A stretch of 64,000 nt of DNA from Oscheius dolichura (GCA_932521035.1 OW051495.1:7564001-7628000), one strand, 5' to 3'; positions 12,364 to 24,626 are shown, counted from the stretch's first letter. Numbers and translations are program-made. The notes: generated by a model not told the origin, from the sequence alone.

Positions 12364-15300
12364 TTAGTAATCACGATTGCTCGTAACACAAGTCTTGAGA
12401 GTGGAAGTCAATTGAGCTACGGAGTGATTCTCCTGAGCCATATACTCCTGAAAATATTTGGATTAGAATATGAAAATGCGAAACAATACCTTGGTTTGCC
12501 AGAGCATCTCGATTAGTACAGAATTCTTTGTTTCGGCAAGGTCAATGGCTTCAGAGAGTTGAGGAGAGAAACGGAAGTATTTAGCCTTCAGAGAGTCACA
12601 CCAAGAACGGGCGTGAGTTACCGCAGGGCCGTCAGCAGCGGTCACCTGTTTGAATTGGTTTATTTCTCAATAGAAGTCATTTACCTGTTGAATGAGGAGC
12701 TTCCCGAGATGGGCAGCAGCATTAATAGTATCGAACATCTTGCTGAGGTCACCAAGTTCCTGGGGCTGCTCCACATCAATCGATTCTGACCTGACTACTG
12801 GAGACTTCCCTGTCCCGAGGGAGAGGACACAGCCAAGACGGACAAGCTGACGGTATCGCTAAAACGGATATATCAACTTTCGACACCAAAAATACCGAAG
12901 AATCCTTCTGGCAGGCGGTGTTATATTCCTGGATATCCTGGAGCAGTGAACAACAAGGATTATTCGCGGCGAGACCTCCGTCCATCCACGTCTTGTCCAC
13001 TGAGGGAAAATAGGTGGGAGCTGCACTAAAAAGGAAACTTTATTGAGAAGATGACAAGCTACCTAGAACATCTGGCAGCCTTCCAGGCTAACGTCGTTTT
13101 GGGATTGGCCAGTGCCGTTGTCTTCGGATCCCCGTAACTAGAAGTAGGGCAAAGGTCATAGGAACGGACCAAGTGGAGCCGCAGTGGAGAAATATTAGCT
13201 TGGCAAGTGGTCACCATAACCCTGAAAAGGTATCCATATTATGGTTGGTGACTACCGTATACCTCTTCCCGCCTCTGGCTACTTCCTCCATGGTGGTCAT
13301 CTCCCCGAGCTCCTCCTTCAAGAGACGCTCCAATGAGGCGGCGCTGTAGGGCCTTGATCCAGTAAATACGTCATTCTACAACGGAAGAAATTCTAAACTT
13401 TGGGCTGATTACCTTCAGTCTGAAGTACAAGTCTCGGCAATAGGCGGGCGTCTTTCCCTGGCACAGGGCTAAAGCCAGGATTGCTCCAGTAGAAGTGCCA
13501 GCTACCCAATCAAAGTGCTTCATTACAGCATGCCCTAACCTTTTTTCGATCTCGATTAACATCTGAAATCCCGTGAAATGTCAGTTCTGTGAAGAGAAGG
13601 GTTGTCAACCTGAATTAAGACAAGCCCCCGGATGCCGCCTCCATCAAGCGAGAGCGCGAACACATCTTCCGGCTCCCTCGCACTGTTTGTTTCGCTCCGT
13701 GATTGTTCCTTTTTATTGGCAGCTATATTCAAACACTTCTCGATCGTGGCTCTGCAATATTTGCAGTGAATTATTGCGAATAAAAGAAACCGATTCTCGC
13801 TTGTCAACAAAAAGGCAAATACATCATCACCAGAGAAGGTTCTTCTCTCAATATCAGCATCAAAAACGAGAAGAGCCTTTACCAACAAAACCGAATCACC
13901 CTAGGAATGGTATTGAAGGATAGAAGAAGCCTACAGCTACTGCCTTCATAAGCGGAGTTTCTCCTTTCACATCCGTCTCGTTTACATTGGCTCCGTGAGT
14001 GAGGAACAGTATTGTGGAGTCGAGATCGCCTCGTTTAACTGCCAGGTGGAGAGCGGTTGAGCCGGAGTTATCCTTGTGATTCAAATTTATATGTTTGAAG
14101 GATTTACGGAGGACGGTGGAGAGGATCTTAAGTAGGAGAATATTTAAGGAAAACACAGGAATACCTGGGGATGGAGAGCGTGGTGGAATACAGTACGATT
14201 GTTCCCGTCAATTTGCTCAACAATCGCTGGAGACGTTATTAGCTCCAAAATTCTGTTCAAAATAAAAAGGAGCAGAAAATATTGCTTACTTTTTCAATGA
14301 TTCAGACGGCTTCAATCCGACGAGAGCATTTAGAAGGGGGCTGGAATTGGGAGAACGAAGAGGGGTTCGTAGTTCTGAAGAGATATTCATGCGACGGGAA
14401 GGAAAACAGTACCCATGAGGAACTGAACTGTTTCAAAATTGGACGCCTTGATAGCGGAAGAGAGCGGTGAGTAGCCGTCTCCATCCAATATAGAGAGACA
14501 TTGGTTGAAGGGGGGCGAGGAGGACAGTTCCCGTAGTACTTCGACGCTGGTAGTAGCCGCCCAGTGGACTACTGTACGGCCTCGGACATCCTGTTGTGTT
14601 AAAGAAGCGCCTGAAGTTTTTATCGGTGTAAATTTTTAAAAAAATGGATGGACCTGCGCGGAGTAAGAGCCTCAAGGATTCAAGTTGAAACATTTCAGCC
14701 GCAATGCTCAGAGGGGGTCTACCATCTGGTGTAACATGATCCAAAACTCTAGAGGAGATGTAAAGTAATTAGGAGATAACTTACATGCTGTTATCCTGCT
14801 GAATTATGGCCTCAAGATAATACATAAAACCACACGCAATTGCGTAGTGGAAGGCTTGCCAGGCGGGCTCTTTCCGAACGATGGCCATCAAAAGCTCTAG
14901 CCTGGCCGACATCTTCAGCTTATCCTGAGCAAACTGTACCAGGGGATCTAATTTAGCACAGAGCTGACTGATGAATTCCTTGCTGGATGACTTCCAAACG
15001 CTCTGGGCAGACATATTTGGGGGATTGGGAGAGGCAGTACTTTGGAATCGGGAAGAAAGACGGCATGGAAGACCCCCCCGTTGGAAGTCGACTCAGAATG
15101 ACATGAAAAGTTGGTTAGCAGGCAGCATTTCGACATTTTCGTCAAGCGACTCTCGGATAGTTTCTCAATCTGGAAGGAGCAAATAAACTGAACAAGTAAA
15201 AAAGAAACAAACATATGCTTCAGGTTTGCGAGTATTCGAGTAGGGCACCCATTGCGATATGTAATTTTTAGTCATTTCAAGCCCATTGCAAATATTCTCA

Positions 15301-15386
15301 ATGGTGGAGACGTTCTCAAAAAACTTGTGAATAGTTCCATTGGTCGAGGCGTTCTCAAAAAGCGTGCCAGCCTTATACAAAAGATT
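12364..15386 (-). CDS. Ankyrin-repeat patatin-like phospholipase (iPLA2, PLA2G6 type)
   Basis: Calcium-independent phospholipase A2: hydrolyses acyl chains of membrane phospholipids. From 15014 down: a region like the PLA2G6 pre-ankyrin segment ([15 protein letters not shown]), three to four ankyrin repeats (such as [20 protein letters not shown] and [19 protein letters not shown]), then the patatin domain. The patatin domain has the oxyanion loop DGGGIRGL (about 13640), the nucleophile elbow GTSTG (about 13490), the DGG of the Ser-Asp dyad (about 12975) and FRGSRPY-like [13 protein letters not shown]. All catalytic residues are present. Stop at 12364-12366. An ATG at 15012-15014 can start the protein, but two upstream exons (15386-15200 and 15187-15045) join in phase through a 38-base intron that removes this ATG. 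The true start is then further upstream and unresolved. Confidence 0.9.
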
Positions 15387-15595
15387 CCTGAAAATAGATG
15401 ATAATAGAAGAATTCTTCAAAACGGTGTATCCCGTAAAGGAGGAGATATAGAATCTTGTTATAGCTCTTTTCTAACGGGTAAGGTTACAGTAATCCGGGG
15501 TTTTCTTGAAAAACAGGCAAAATTTGAGAATATGTTCGCAAATCTCCAAATGGTCCCGAATGGAAGTAAATGACTGTAACGCCGTTGGAAAAGAA
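15387..15595. other. Short gap between tandem minus-strand genes
   Basis: About 200 bases between the unknown membrane-protein gene upstream and the iPLA2 gene. It contains an acceptor (TTACAG at about 15567, minus strand) and an open frame (SFTSIRDHLEICEHILKFC) that could be a further 5' iPLA2 exon; its phase did not fit the next exon. The close same-strand spacing would also allow a nematode operon. Confidence 0.3.
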
Positions 15596-18185
15596 CTATA
15601 AACTGCTCTTATCTCCTCTATATTTACTTTTTTTAATACTAAGCATGCAAACGACCCACCGTTGGTTAAGTTCTCCTCCCACCTCTTCAGCCGCATTCAA
15701 ATCACTTTCTGATCTTCTTCTCCTCCTGTTTCCGGTCATTTCCCGCAGCTTTTTCTCTAGAGGGACGATTACAAAATCTCTCAGTGGCCCTTCTTCTTGG
15801 CTCTTCTTGTATGCCACTGTAGTTATAGATACAGCAGATCCCAGTACATATTTGCCCTTCGCCCAAAGTGTCGTTTCGATTTTCTCTGTTTCTATGGACT
15901 TCGCGAACGGGATAGTTGCCTTGGCCAATTCAGACGAAACTCCATTGGCTTCCGGTTGGCTCTTCCATGGTGCAGTGTTAGGAACAGCCAGTGCTTCGCC
16001 ATTAGTAAATTGAATTTTTATACCAGTTTCCGAGACCATCGTGAAAACCTTCTCCGCGTCCATGTTTTTGACAATTTTAATAATCCGATCGTTTTGATCA
16101 ATTTCCGTGTATGATCCTTGATGCTTTATAACATTTTCTCTAAACTCCCGGAACTTGTCTACGGCATCTTCATTCTAAAAATAATTAATTGTTTTACAGT
16201 CAAGCGAAATACCCACCTTCATCCATCCCTCCACATTGTTTATATAATCATTCTGGCTGGTTTTAATTGCACGCTCCAGTTGCTTCACTTTAGCCTGTCC
16301 TTCTTTGATATCCTTTTCTATAGAAGCTTCAATAAAACCGCGTTGTTTTGCTTCCTTCAATTTCTTCATGTTCTCTGCGATTTTTCCGTTTTCCTTATTC
16401 AGTTCGGCTTCGTTATTTTCAATAGACTGAAGGTTCTCGGCTTGAATTTGAATCCTGACTTTGTCCAAAAGTTTTCCAGCCGTTGCGGGAGACATCACAC
16501 AGGAATATAAGTTGTGACAAGCTACTACGTAGCCAATTACATCCACTGGTTCGATTTTTGGTTTACTGACAATGGTGATAGTCATCCATGCGAAGGAGAT
16601 AACTTGCGTCCCTTTGAGCCCAAGCATAATTCCGGTGATGATGGCGTTTTCTATTGCTGTCAGAGCTCGTTTCGCCGTAGCCACCTTGTGGAGATATAGT
16701 GACAGACCGTTGTTAACTATCAATGTAACAACGCTCGTCATGCAGTTTAGCAGAGCAGCTCCACAGTTTTGCCCGTGTTCAAGTTGATCCAGACATTGTA
16801 GTCCTTGCCTGCAATTGATATGTTACTGATATGCTACGTATAGAAATACTGGCTCTCAATCGACCTTTAGCCGATCACTGAAATTTCCACGTAACATTTG
16901 TACTTGTAAAATTCAAGCATCCTCTTGGAGAACAAATCAAGCCCGTTCTAAGTAGATAGTTTCTGCCGCAACATACATACCTAACAGAAATCGGCATGAT
17001 CTGCTCTCCAAGGAGATGCTTTAAATTTTTGAAAATGATCAAGAAATGATCGTTTTCAACGAATATGCCAAGAATTCAAAATTCGCGGCCCAGCTCCGCC
17101 ATGGGACCATCTTTGAGGAAGACTGGCCCCACAGCGGAGACGCTATATACCTTTATACCCCGTGGCATATCCATTGGAGGGACTATCGCAAGGGCAATCG
17201 CGGCGCGCAAATTTCACTGACCAAGTGAAGTTCGGTTGGCCGACTTTTGTACAGTCGAGCTGAAATGCTTACGTTAGAATACTGTAGCCGAAGAGTCCAT
17301 AAGAGGTAGCTCCAAGTGCGAATGCCCAAGAAGCGGGACACCAAAAGGAAGCAAGAGCAATAACTGGAGTGGAGACCATAACCACATGTTCAAATACATC
17401 CATGACCCGGTTTAGCATTTTACAGGACTTCGGCTCGCCAAATTCGACATTGCTCGCAACATAGCCTCCAATTATTTCGCTCCGTTTTCTGAGAAATCCA
17501 TCTTCCGGGTAGCACATTATACACTGCGGTAACATATTGTTCTTTATATAGGCTTTCCAGGTGCTGTAGACTCGCATCTCACAATCAACGAATTTAATGG
17601 TGTAATCGCTGGCTTTGATGCGGAATACTGTAAACTACAATGGTTCTGCCAAATTTTTCCATACCAAAAACTTTTCCAGTATTTAAATTATCCTTTTCTT
17701 GCTCGCTCTCTGTGTCCTTTCTCTTCAAATTCTCATCCATCCTCAGAGCTATGGGTATTACTTGCAGCTCAATAGTGTCCTTGCCGCTGACTTGTTCAAG
17801 CAATAGACGGATATCTCTTGCACGTTGGCGCTGTTCTATGGTAAAAAATGGCAAAAGGCTGCCTCCTTTGAGTGCTCTCTCGGCGAAGTCAGCCTGGAAG
17901 TTACCTATGGACTGTCGCCTATTTCAAATACTGATATTGAGGAAATGTTGATAGCGATCAATTCCTCCAAAGAAGCAAATCCATCTTTTTCATATTTTTT
18001 ATAATCTTCGGAGACGTTTCCAAATTCAGAAACAAAGGCGTCTCGACTCTAAAATAGAAAAGACAAAGTTCATTCACAACTTTCGAATCCACCTGCCTCA
18101 TCCACTGCTTGGTCTCTTCCCACTCCCATTCATCTACGTATTTGTATGTCTGACCTATGTTAAACTCATCCGTCGCGTCGGCCAT
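15596..18185 (-). CDS. Nematode membrane protein of unknown function, paralogue A (possibly DUF4781-like)
   Basis: Multi-exon gene starting at ATG 18183-18185 (MADATDEFNIGQTYKY). It aligns along most of its length with the gene at 20453-23388. Recognisable blocks: GKDTIELQVIPIALRMDEN; MLPQCIMCYPEDGF (a conserved CIMCYPxDG core); a hydrophobic segment after VVMVSTPVIALASF; a second hydrophobic pair (ALTAIENAIITGIMLGL and VDVIGYVVACHNLYSC); a charged coiled-coil stretch; then NMDAEKVFTMVSETG. From the memory of CxxCYPxDG-type proteins I suspect the DUF4781 family, but I cannot confirm it. After NGEAL the C-terminus is unrelated to paralogue B. The exon matching paralogue B's GVGARSILPIYDV block was not found. 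Function unknown. Confidence 0.72.
17046..17228 (+). other. Protein-like open frame inside an intron of paralogue A, opposite strand
   Basis: Sixty codons on the plus strand, rich in Trp, His, Tyr and Asp (IYLYTPWHIHWRDYRKGN), ending in TGA. It sits where paralogue A should carry an exon. Codon choice and composition look like real protein and unlike the surrounding A/T-rich intron, but there is no start context or splice partner. It may be a captured gene fragment. I do not recognise it. Confidence 0.3.
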
Positions 18186-18717
18186 TATCTGAACGCTTAT
18201 AGCTTGAAAAAGCGTAAGATACGCAGAATAAGTAGAATCGGAAAGCTTTGTGGAAAGAAGGACCGAAAAGAATAGCAATTGCCAAAAAAGGGAGTTGTAA
18301 CATATATTTGGCGGAGAGCCAGGCCCGGCTCGGGCCCAGTTGGCTATCTTGTGGAGAGACTTTCAGTCAAAAAGGTTCGTAAATCCTGTACGAGAAAAAT
18401 TTCTTGTTCCAACGTTTGTGTGCCCACAGGCTTTCTGTCAATCGTTTTGAGCTGTTGTTTATCGTCCGTTAGATAGCCCTTGATCAATTCTACATCTCAG
18501 TTTTTAAATCTCCGAAAATGGTCCATAAATGGCCGAGCTATAAAAAAGCAAAACCGCGGCGGGGATCGAACCCGCAACCCGGGCCGCGCCGGGCTTGCAG
18601 GCCCAAATGAATCATGATAACACCGAATATGTAAAGCAAAATTCCACAACAATAACTTTTTCGGATAATTTTCTTCCATATTATTCATATTTTATTTACA
18701 AGCGCCTTCTGTAAAGT
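18186..18717. other. Gap with a tRNA-like relic
   Basis: Contains the tRNA-like relic listed separately and otherwise no gene I can support. Confidence 0.4.
18545..18630 (-). repeat. tRNA-related relic or SINE-like sequence
   Basis: On the minus strand GGTTGCGGGTTCGATCCCCG is a good T-arm/B-box and is followed by TTTTGCTTTTTT. An anticodon-like hairpin, GGGC-CTGCAA-GCCC, lies upstream. The D-arm is not recognisable and the acceptor stem does not close, so it is not a functional tRNA. The copy at 27880-27985 shares the GGGTTCGA box and a TTTTGCTTTTTA tail. Confidence 0.4.
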
Positions 18718-19118
18718 TTAATAGCAATAAAATAAGTTTATCTTCTCGAAATTTCTGTAGGATTCGAGTGTCTCAGCCAAGGAGAGATGCCCGATAAGCA
18801 ACTGCCGGACTATGCGCTTTGTAGGCGATGACAGATCGCAGGCTGGCAGCGCATTTTTGGTGAGCAAACAATGAATCGTGTCATCTGGGAAAATGCCAGA
18901 ATATTGGAAAGAAATCTAGCAATAAAAATGGATAGAAGAAAGGAGTAAGTTATTTGTAAATGCAGCGAGAAAACTTCGAGCAGACCTTATCAAATGGCAT
19001 CCATTCCATTATTCCGGTAACATGCTTATCATAAACCGCTTGGTGCCCTCATACAGCTAATCTAAACTGGGCAACAGAAAGACAGCAGGAGAATTAAGAC
19101 CAGGAGCGTAACGATCAT
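18718..19118 (-). CDS. Candidate small secreted protein
   Basis: Reading down from ATG 19116-19118 gives a signal-peptide-like MIVTLLVLILLLSF. An exon follows (AVYDKHVTGIMEWMPFDK), then an intron from GTCTGC to TTGCTAG, and then an exon of about 60 codons (from ISFQYSGIFPDDTIHCLLTK) to TAA at 18718-18720. The junction of the last two exons keeps frame. The junction after the signal peptide needs a 28-base intron, which is very short, so the start is uncertain. About 95 residues, with no family recognised. It lies in the promoter space between the two head-to-head paralogues. Confidence 0.4.
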
Positions 19119-20452
19119 ACCGAAATATAATATATTTCGGCCGAATTCGTGCTTATAGAAGGTATAATAAATTTATATATATTTAAAACGGGGAACGAAG
19201 TCAGAAAAGGGGCACGTGCGCGGCGAGTGGACGGCCAGCTACCAACTGAATTTTTCACCGATCACGCGGTGGTTCGTCTGCTGTTCCATTCTGGCCCTTT
19301 TATTTCCTCCTTTTAGGGGTTTCCGTGTTTATTCCTCTTCTTTCTTAAACGTAACAATTAATCCTTTCGTAATCTATCATTTTTACGCTAGTAAAATGTT
19401 TAAACAATTACCAAGCGGTCTCGTAAATTCTCTCCCCTGGCAACATTTGAACCAGCCGTCTCCCCCGCCATAAATCTGCGCTGCTTCCTCATCTTGGCAA
19501 GACATTAGAGACACAAACACTTTCCCTTTTTCTAATGGTCTTCAGATTTTTTTTAACGTAAAAATAACTGGAAACATGTATTATTCCATTTCCCTCGACA
19601 TAAAAAGCTGCTAAAAAAGCAATGAGGTTCAAAAGCAGCTGTTGTTGGGGGTATCAGATAGTATTTTCTTTTTCTACAATTTTTTACTCTGTTTTACTCG
19701 GTTTTTTTCCTTTGTTTACTCTTCCCCCAAAATGAACACAAATAATCTTTTTTGTTGAAACTTTTTCTATTTAGCCATCTATTTGTCTCTTTTCGCCCCC
19801 ATTTTAGTGGACCCAGCAGGGCCCCTTTGCCTGGCTCAATCCCTATTCCCTTTTTCAGTCGTTTATCTTGCCTGTAGCTTTCTAACTGCCATTATTTCCT
19901 CCATAATGGAAGAGTTGGTTACACATTTGCTTAGAATGAAAAGTGGGCTGATTCTGATACAAGTGGGCTGATTCTGATAAGCTGCCAGCAATAGTCCCAC
20001 TGATAGCAGCTCTCCTTCGCTTTACTCGCTTTATTCGCAGATTGGTTTCTCACGTTTGTTTACCTCCAATGTAATGTGAACCTCTTTTTAATTAAAACGG
20101 ACTCCCACACGAGCTTGATCATCCAAAAGGGATGAATTCCTTTATCTTCCCTTTAAAAGAACTCCCAAAATCTCGCGATTAACGCACTAACCTCGAAGAG
20201 TGATGGATGAGCCAGCCTCGTTTAGTGGTCTCGATTAACCTTTTTTAACCATATGAGAATACTGTACTATAAAGTCCGTCTACAAGTCACGGGCTTCTGG
20301 GTCTTTCTTTCTTTCTCTTTGTCTGCAACAGGCCGCTGTAGATTCCTTATTTTCAGAGGCCACATTGGAACTTTTGAAAAGAATAACCTCAACAAGACCC
20401 AAAAGACGTTTTTCGCTTGAGTTGGAAGATCCTATATTTTATTGTGGAGACA
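19119..20452. other. Long gap upstream of paralogue B
   Basis: About 1.3 kb of low-complexity T-rich DNA. A 21-base unit (AAGTGGGCTGATTCTGATA with two extra bases) is repeated twice in tandem at 19940-19980. I see no coding exon. Confidence 0.4.
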
Positions 20453-23388
20453 ATGTCAAAACAAAAAGAGCAAGAGTTGGAAATAACCGACACATACGCA
20501 TTCGGAGCTAATTGGAAATTGGAAAGTGTCCAAAGTTGGATGAGGGCGGTAAGGAGACAAATGAATTGGTCTTGCTGTTAGGTCTTTCATGACCGCCGGA
20601 TCTATCATCATCCCTGGCACAGAGAAAAGATAATAGGTCCGGCATACAAGCGCATATATGAAGCCCCCCGCTCAAAATGAATAGTACTTACTTTACAGAG
20701 AGCAGAAGAGTTCGATGAGGAATTCAATGAAGTCAAAGAAGATTACAAAGAGTACAGAGCAGAAAACTTTGCCGCGACGGAGGAATACATTCTTAACAAC
20801 ATTGTCGGAGTTTCTGTAAGTGGCAAAGATACCAAAAATACTTATAAATAACATTTCCAGGAAGATCTAGCCGAGAAGGCACATAATGCATCAAGTCTCT
20901 TACGTTATTATAGTAATGTACAACGTGAACAAGCAATGCGCATCCGTACAAAAATAGAAGAAGTCAGTGGCAGCGAAACCATCCAAATGCAAATCATACC
21001 CATAGCTGTAAGGATGATAGATGATAACGAAACAGATGGTGGCAAAATTTTCGGTACGTCAAAAGTAGAGTGACTAGCAGAACTAACACGGAGAAAGGGG
21101 GTTTGACACTGAGTGATCTCTGGCCGTACTCGGACTGTCAGGAACTTTGTTTCTCGATCACGACAAATATTTCATAGATTTTGTTTGAGTTCTGCCGCTG
21201 ACATTCAGGCTCAGGAAAACCCCGCAAAGTGCCGTAAACCCCTTTATCTACGTATCTTTGGAATCCACTTACATTTACAGTATTCCGCGTGAGGGATGAG
21301 GATGGTGACTACCAATTCGTTGACTGTGATGCCCGTGTCTATTGCGACTGGTCTGACTACCTCAAAGGCAACAAATTACCCCACTGCATCATGTGCTACC
21401 CAAAAGACGGACTTCTTCGACTGAAAAGAAAGGGAACCGATCAATATGTTCAGAACACAGTTGCATTCTGTGATTCAAAATCGTGCAGCCTCGAACAAGT
21501 AGTCGGAGAAAAATTCACTACAGTTATGAAATATGCTACTCCGTTGGTTGCTGTGGCCTATATTGCTTGCCCTAAAGCCCGCGAAGATCTAGGAAAACTC
21601 TTGGGAATTCTGTCCTCCGGATTCTTCTACACCAATCTTGCAATGTAAGTGGGTATGGTGAGAAAAGGGCTATTTCGTTTTAGCAAAGCGTATCAGTTTT
21701 TTTTGTCGAAAATTTGGGGCCAACTTGTGAATTAAAAAACCAAAACTAGACTCATTCAGCTTATTTCTTGGCGCATATGGAATGGATATATGGAAGGCAT
21801 GAGAATTTCGCGAATTATGACGCTTTTTTTGATTAAAAAACTACTCCACTCCCATGCTTTTTCGACGAAAACAATTATTGAAGTGTTATATAGCGGAAAG
21901 AAGAAAAATGGCAAAAAAACGACTTAAAATTAGTTGATCCCAAAAATTTCTCGTAATGGCACAAGTAGAGGGGTTGGGGCCCGATCCATATTACCGATTT
22001 ACGATGTTCATTCCAGGCAAGGATTCACTTTGTTGGATCAATGGAAGCATCATGAAGACATCGATGCCTCTCTCATATCCTTTATAACAAGCATTACAAA
22101 CATTGTAGTGAGCAATGGTCTATCAAGCTATCTTCGTAAAGTAGCAGTAGCCAGGCGTTCCCTCACGGCAATAGAATCCGTCGTCATTACTGGAGTTTTG
22201 ATAGGACTTCGCACAGCACAAGTGGTCTCTTTCGTGAATATGATCGCCATGCTGGCTATGAAGCCTTTAATCGAGCCAATGGATATAGTCAGCTTTGTTG
22301 TATCCTGCCATAATCTGTACTCGTGTGTCATCTTCCGAAGACGGCTGGGCAGCTATTAAGGAAAGTTAAAGCGGAAATTCAAGCAGAGCTTAAGCAAGCT
22401 ATGGATAAGGATCAAGGCGAAAAAGTGGAAGTCAATAAACGGATTGAAGAAAACAGACAAAAGCTAGACAAGACGAACGTCAGCAACGATCAGACTAAAA
22501 TCCGACAAGAAATGCTACAAGATAATGATAAAATACAGAAACTTGACGACAACATTCTTCAAAATCAAAACGAATATCTGGACAATGTGAAAGGATGGAT
22601 GGAGGTGATTACTCCCATTTTCTTTCTCTCTTGAATAACTATTTTTAGCATGAAGGAGCGCAAGAGGAGTTTAACAAGTTCGTAGTCGATGCCATGGATA
22701 ATCGTGGAACAAAGACAGAAATTGAACAGAATGACCTAGTCATTAATGTGGTGACCTATATGGATGCGGAGAAGATCTTCACTGCGGTCTCGGATACTGG
22801 CTCAAAGATTCAATTTGCTAATGGGGAAACATTGGACCTTTTGATCAATTCAACTTTGGAGATTCATCCAAGAGCTATAAGTCGATTGAGTGAATATTCG
22901 GGATCCAAGGACTACGTAAAGAATATGATGGAAATCACCAGAGATTATGCAGAAAACAACCTGTCGGAGGAAGATTTCTTACAAGAACTCAAACTGCGGT
23001 TGGACAACTATAATATGTTCACGAATGCTCATATTACTAAAATTCCGGAGAGGAGCAACAAAAGGACGAAAGGCGGACCATCAAGGGAGAACTTAAAGAT
23101 GATAACTTCTACTGAAGCCTACCGTATCAATGCACTTAGGAATACCAGTATAGGTAAACACGCCCCTGACTGGTGTTGGAAGATTGCATACAAACTGGCT
23201 AAAAAGACTGGTGATATTTCAATGAAGGATATTGGATTATATGCGGCTGTGGTATGGTGGAGCTTTCAAGAAAGCAGAAGCAGCAAATCAGATAGACTGA
23301 GACGAAAAGTGAGTACACCGAAAAAATCCTTGGGATGGTCGTTGGTCAACCATTCCATGATAGGAACAAGCCGTTTTTACTCTAATTA
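20453..23388 (+). pseudogene. Paralogue B of the unknown membrane protein, with a frameshift
   Basis: Starts at ATG 20453. Exons at 20453-20548, 20699-20815, 20861-21053, 21281-21644, about 21934-22359, about 22330-22612 and 22650-23388. Blocks shared with paralogue A: SETIQMQIIPIAVRM, KLPHCIMCYPKDG, the hydrophobic pair ending VVSCHNLYSCVI, a charged coiled-coil, and TYMDAEKIFTAVSDTG. At about 22332 the frame breaks: paralogue A reads SCVMSPATAGKLL, here SCVI shifts to PKTAGQLL one base out, with no possible intron. The junction after 21644 (phase 2) to the GVGARSILPIYDV exon is also unresolved. The gene may be a recent pseudogene, or the base may be a sequence error. The C-terminal 200 residues differ completely from paralogue A. 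Confidence 0.65.
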
Positions 23389-23694
23389 GTAATTAGTAAT
23401 TACTAATCAGAATAAAGGGGGGTCTATTGAATAGAGGTCTTTTTTGTTTTTGTGACTTTCGGGTGACTAGCCTCACAAGGGAAGGCTCAAAAGGGGCTCA
23501 AAAGGTTTGAAATGGCTGGTATACGGCCTATTTTCAATAGACCAGCTATATTTTCATTAGAAGTTGAAGTACATAAACGGCAAATTCCTTTTGTATGAGG
23601 GAATGCGGTAAAGGGGGAAAGCCCCTAATTTATGTCATTAGCCAAATAAATGTCATAGATAATCTTGTAGAGCCAACAAAAATCAACGTGTGGA
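23389..23694. other. Gap
   Basis: A palindromic TAATTAGTAATTAGTAATTA stretch follows the paralogue B stop (about 23385-23405). Nothing else is recognised. Confidence 0.4.
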
Positions 23695-24626
23695 ATGCCT
23701 CCTGCACAGAGAAGTCAGCCGCCAGCTCCAATAGATATCCATTTCGAACAGGTACATTACTTCCGGGGACGAAAATATTATTTTGTAGGATCAGGACGGA
23801 CAAGATGATGTTTGTGACCCCCTCGGTTCTGATAATTTGTGCCAGGAGAAACAAGAGTCTGATGATGATCTCGATGATATGTATAGTCCTGAAAGTTCTG
23901 AGGACTCTGATCAGAATGAAGATGGTGAAACAAACGAGTCGTATAATGAAATTGACGTTAGTTTCCAGCAAAACTTAAAATAACTAACAAAGGAATGTTT
24001 TTTTCATCATATAGTCCACAGCGTTATCTGCTCGGTCACTGCTTTACATTTTTATTTATCCTACCCTAATAATAGGCAGATCTCTGTCTGTCTGCAAGAC
24101 CTGTCGTCTGTACAGATTGACAGGTCAAATGAGAGAGAAGCAGAAAGTTTCGACCGTTTGACCTTTTTCGACGGCCAACTCTTTTTAGACTGTCAAATTT
24201 GTAATCCAAACGCGGCCAAAGGCCGCCGGAGGCATACTGGTAAGCTTATAAGCTGCTATCGTGATCCCCGTTTTGACGGTCGGTTTCGCTTTTCTGTTCC
24301 CATCGAGATTAAAATTGAAAATTCATTTCTGGGAGAACGTTCTATCGAATATAATTATCGATCCGAGAAGCCGCCCTAACACGATTAAAACATTCCCTTG
24401 GAAAAGAAACCAAACCAATGATGCTTTTTAGGCCATGTCAAATCCTGAATTTGACGAAGTTCCAAACGCAATTGAGGAAGCGGAACTGATCAGAGACCAC
24501 GGAAGCAATATGGAACAATATCTGGCGCAGTATAACAATAGAGTTATATATGATGATGGAAGAAGTCTTACTGATGCGCCAGAAAGCAATTATGCCTCTG
24601 CGTTGGGAAGATCAAATGACGAATGA
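23695..24626 (+). CDS. Acidic exons, probably the N-terminus of the SecA-like gene or a separate small gene
   Basis: ATG at 23695 opens MPPAQRSQPPAPIDIHFEQ; a 37-base intron leads to an Asp/Glu/Ser-rich exon (DQDGQDDVCDPLGS, then SDDDLDDMYSPESSEDSD). Its GTTAGT donor joins in phase to an exon at 24433 (AMSNPEFDEVPNAIEEAEL) that ends with TGA at 24624-24626. The joining intron carries the Helitron-like copy C2. Without that donor the second exon ends at 23983. The product is acidic and probably disordered. Whether these exons continue into the exon at 25504 of the SecA-like gene is not proven: I did not find an in-phase donor that avoids the TGA with certainty. Confidence 0.4.
24059..24240 (+). 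mobile_element. Non-autonomous Helitron-like element, copy C2
   Basis: 182 bases. It begins TCCTACCCTAATAATAGG with a (GTCT)n run and ends with the hairpin CGGCCAAAGGCCG followed eleven bases later by CTGG. The flanks are A at the left and T at the right. TC start, 3' hairpin, CTRR end and A/T insertion site are the Helitron hallmarks; there are no terminal inverted repeats. It is related to the copies at 28099 and 8411. Confidence 0.6.
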
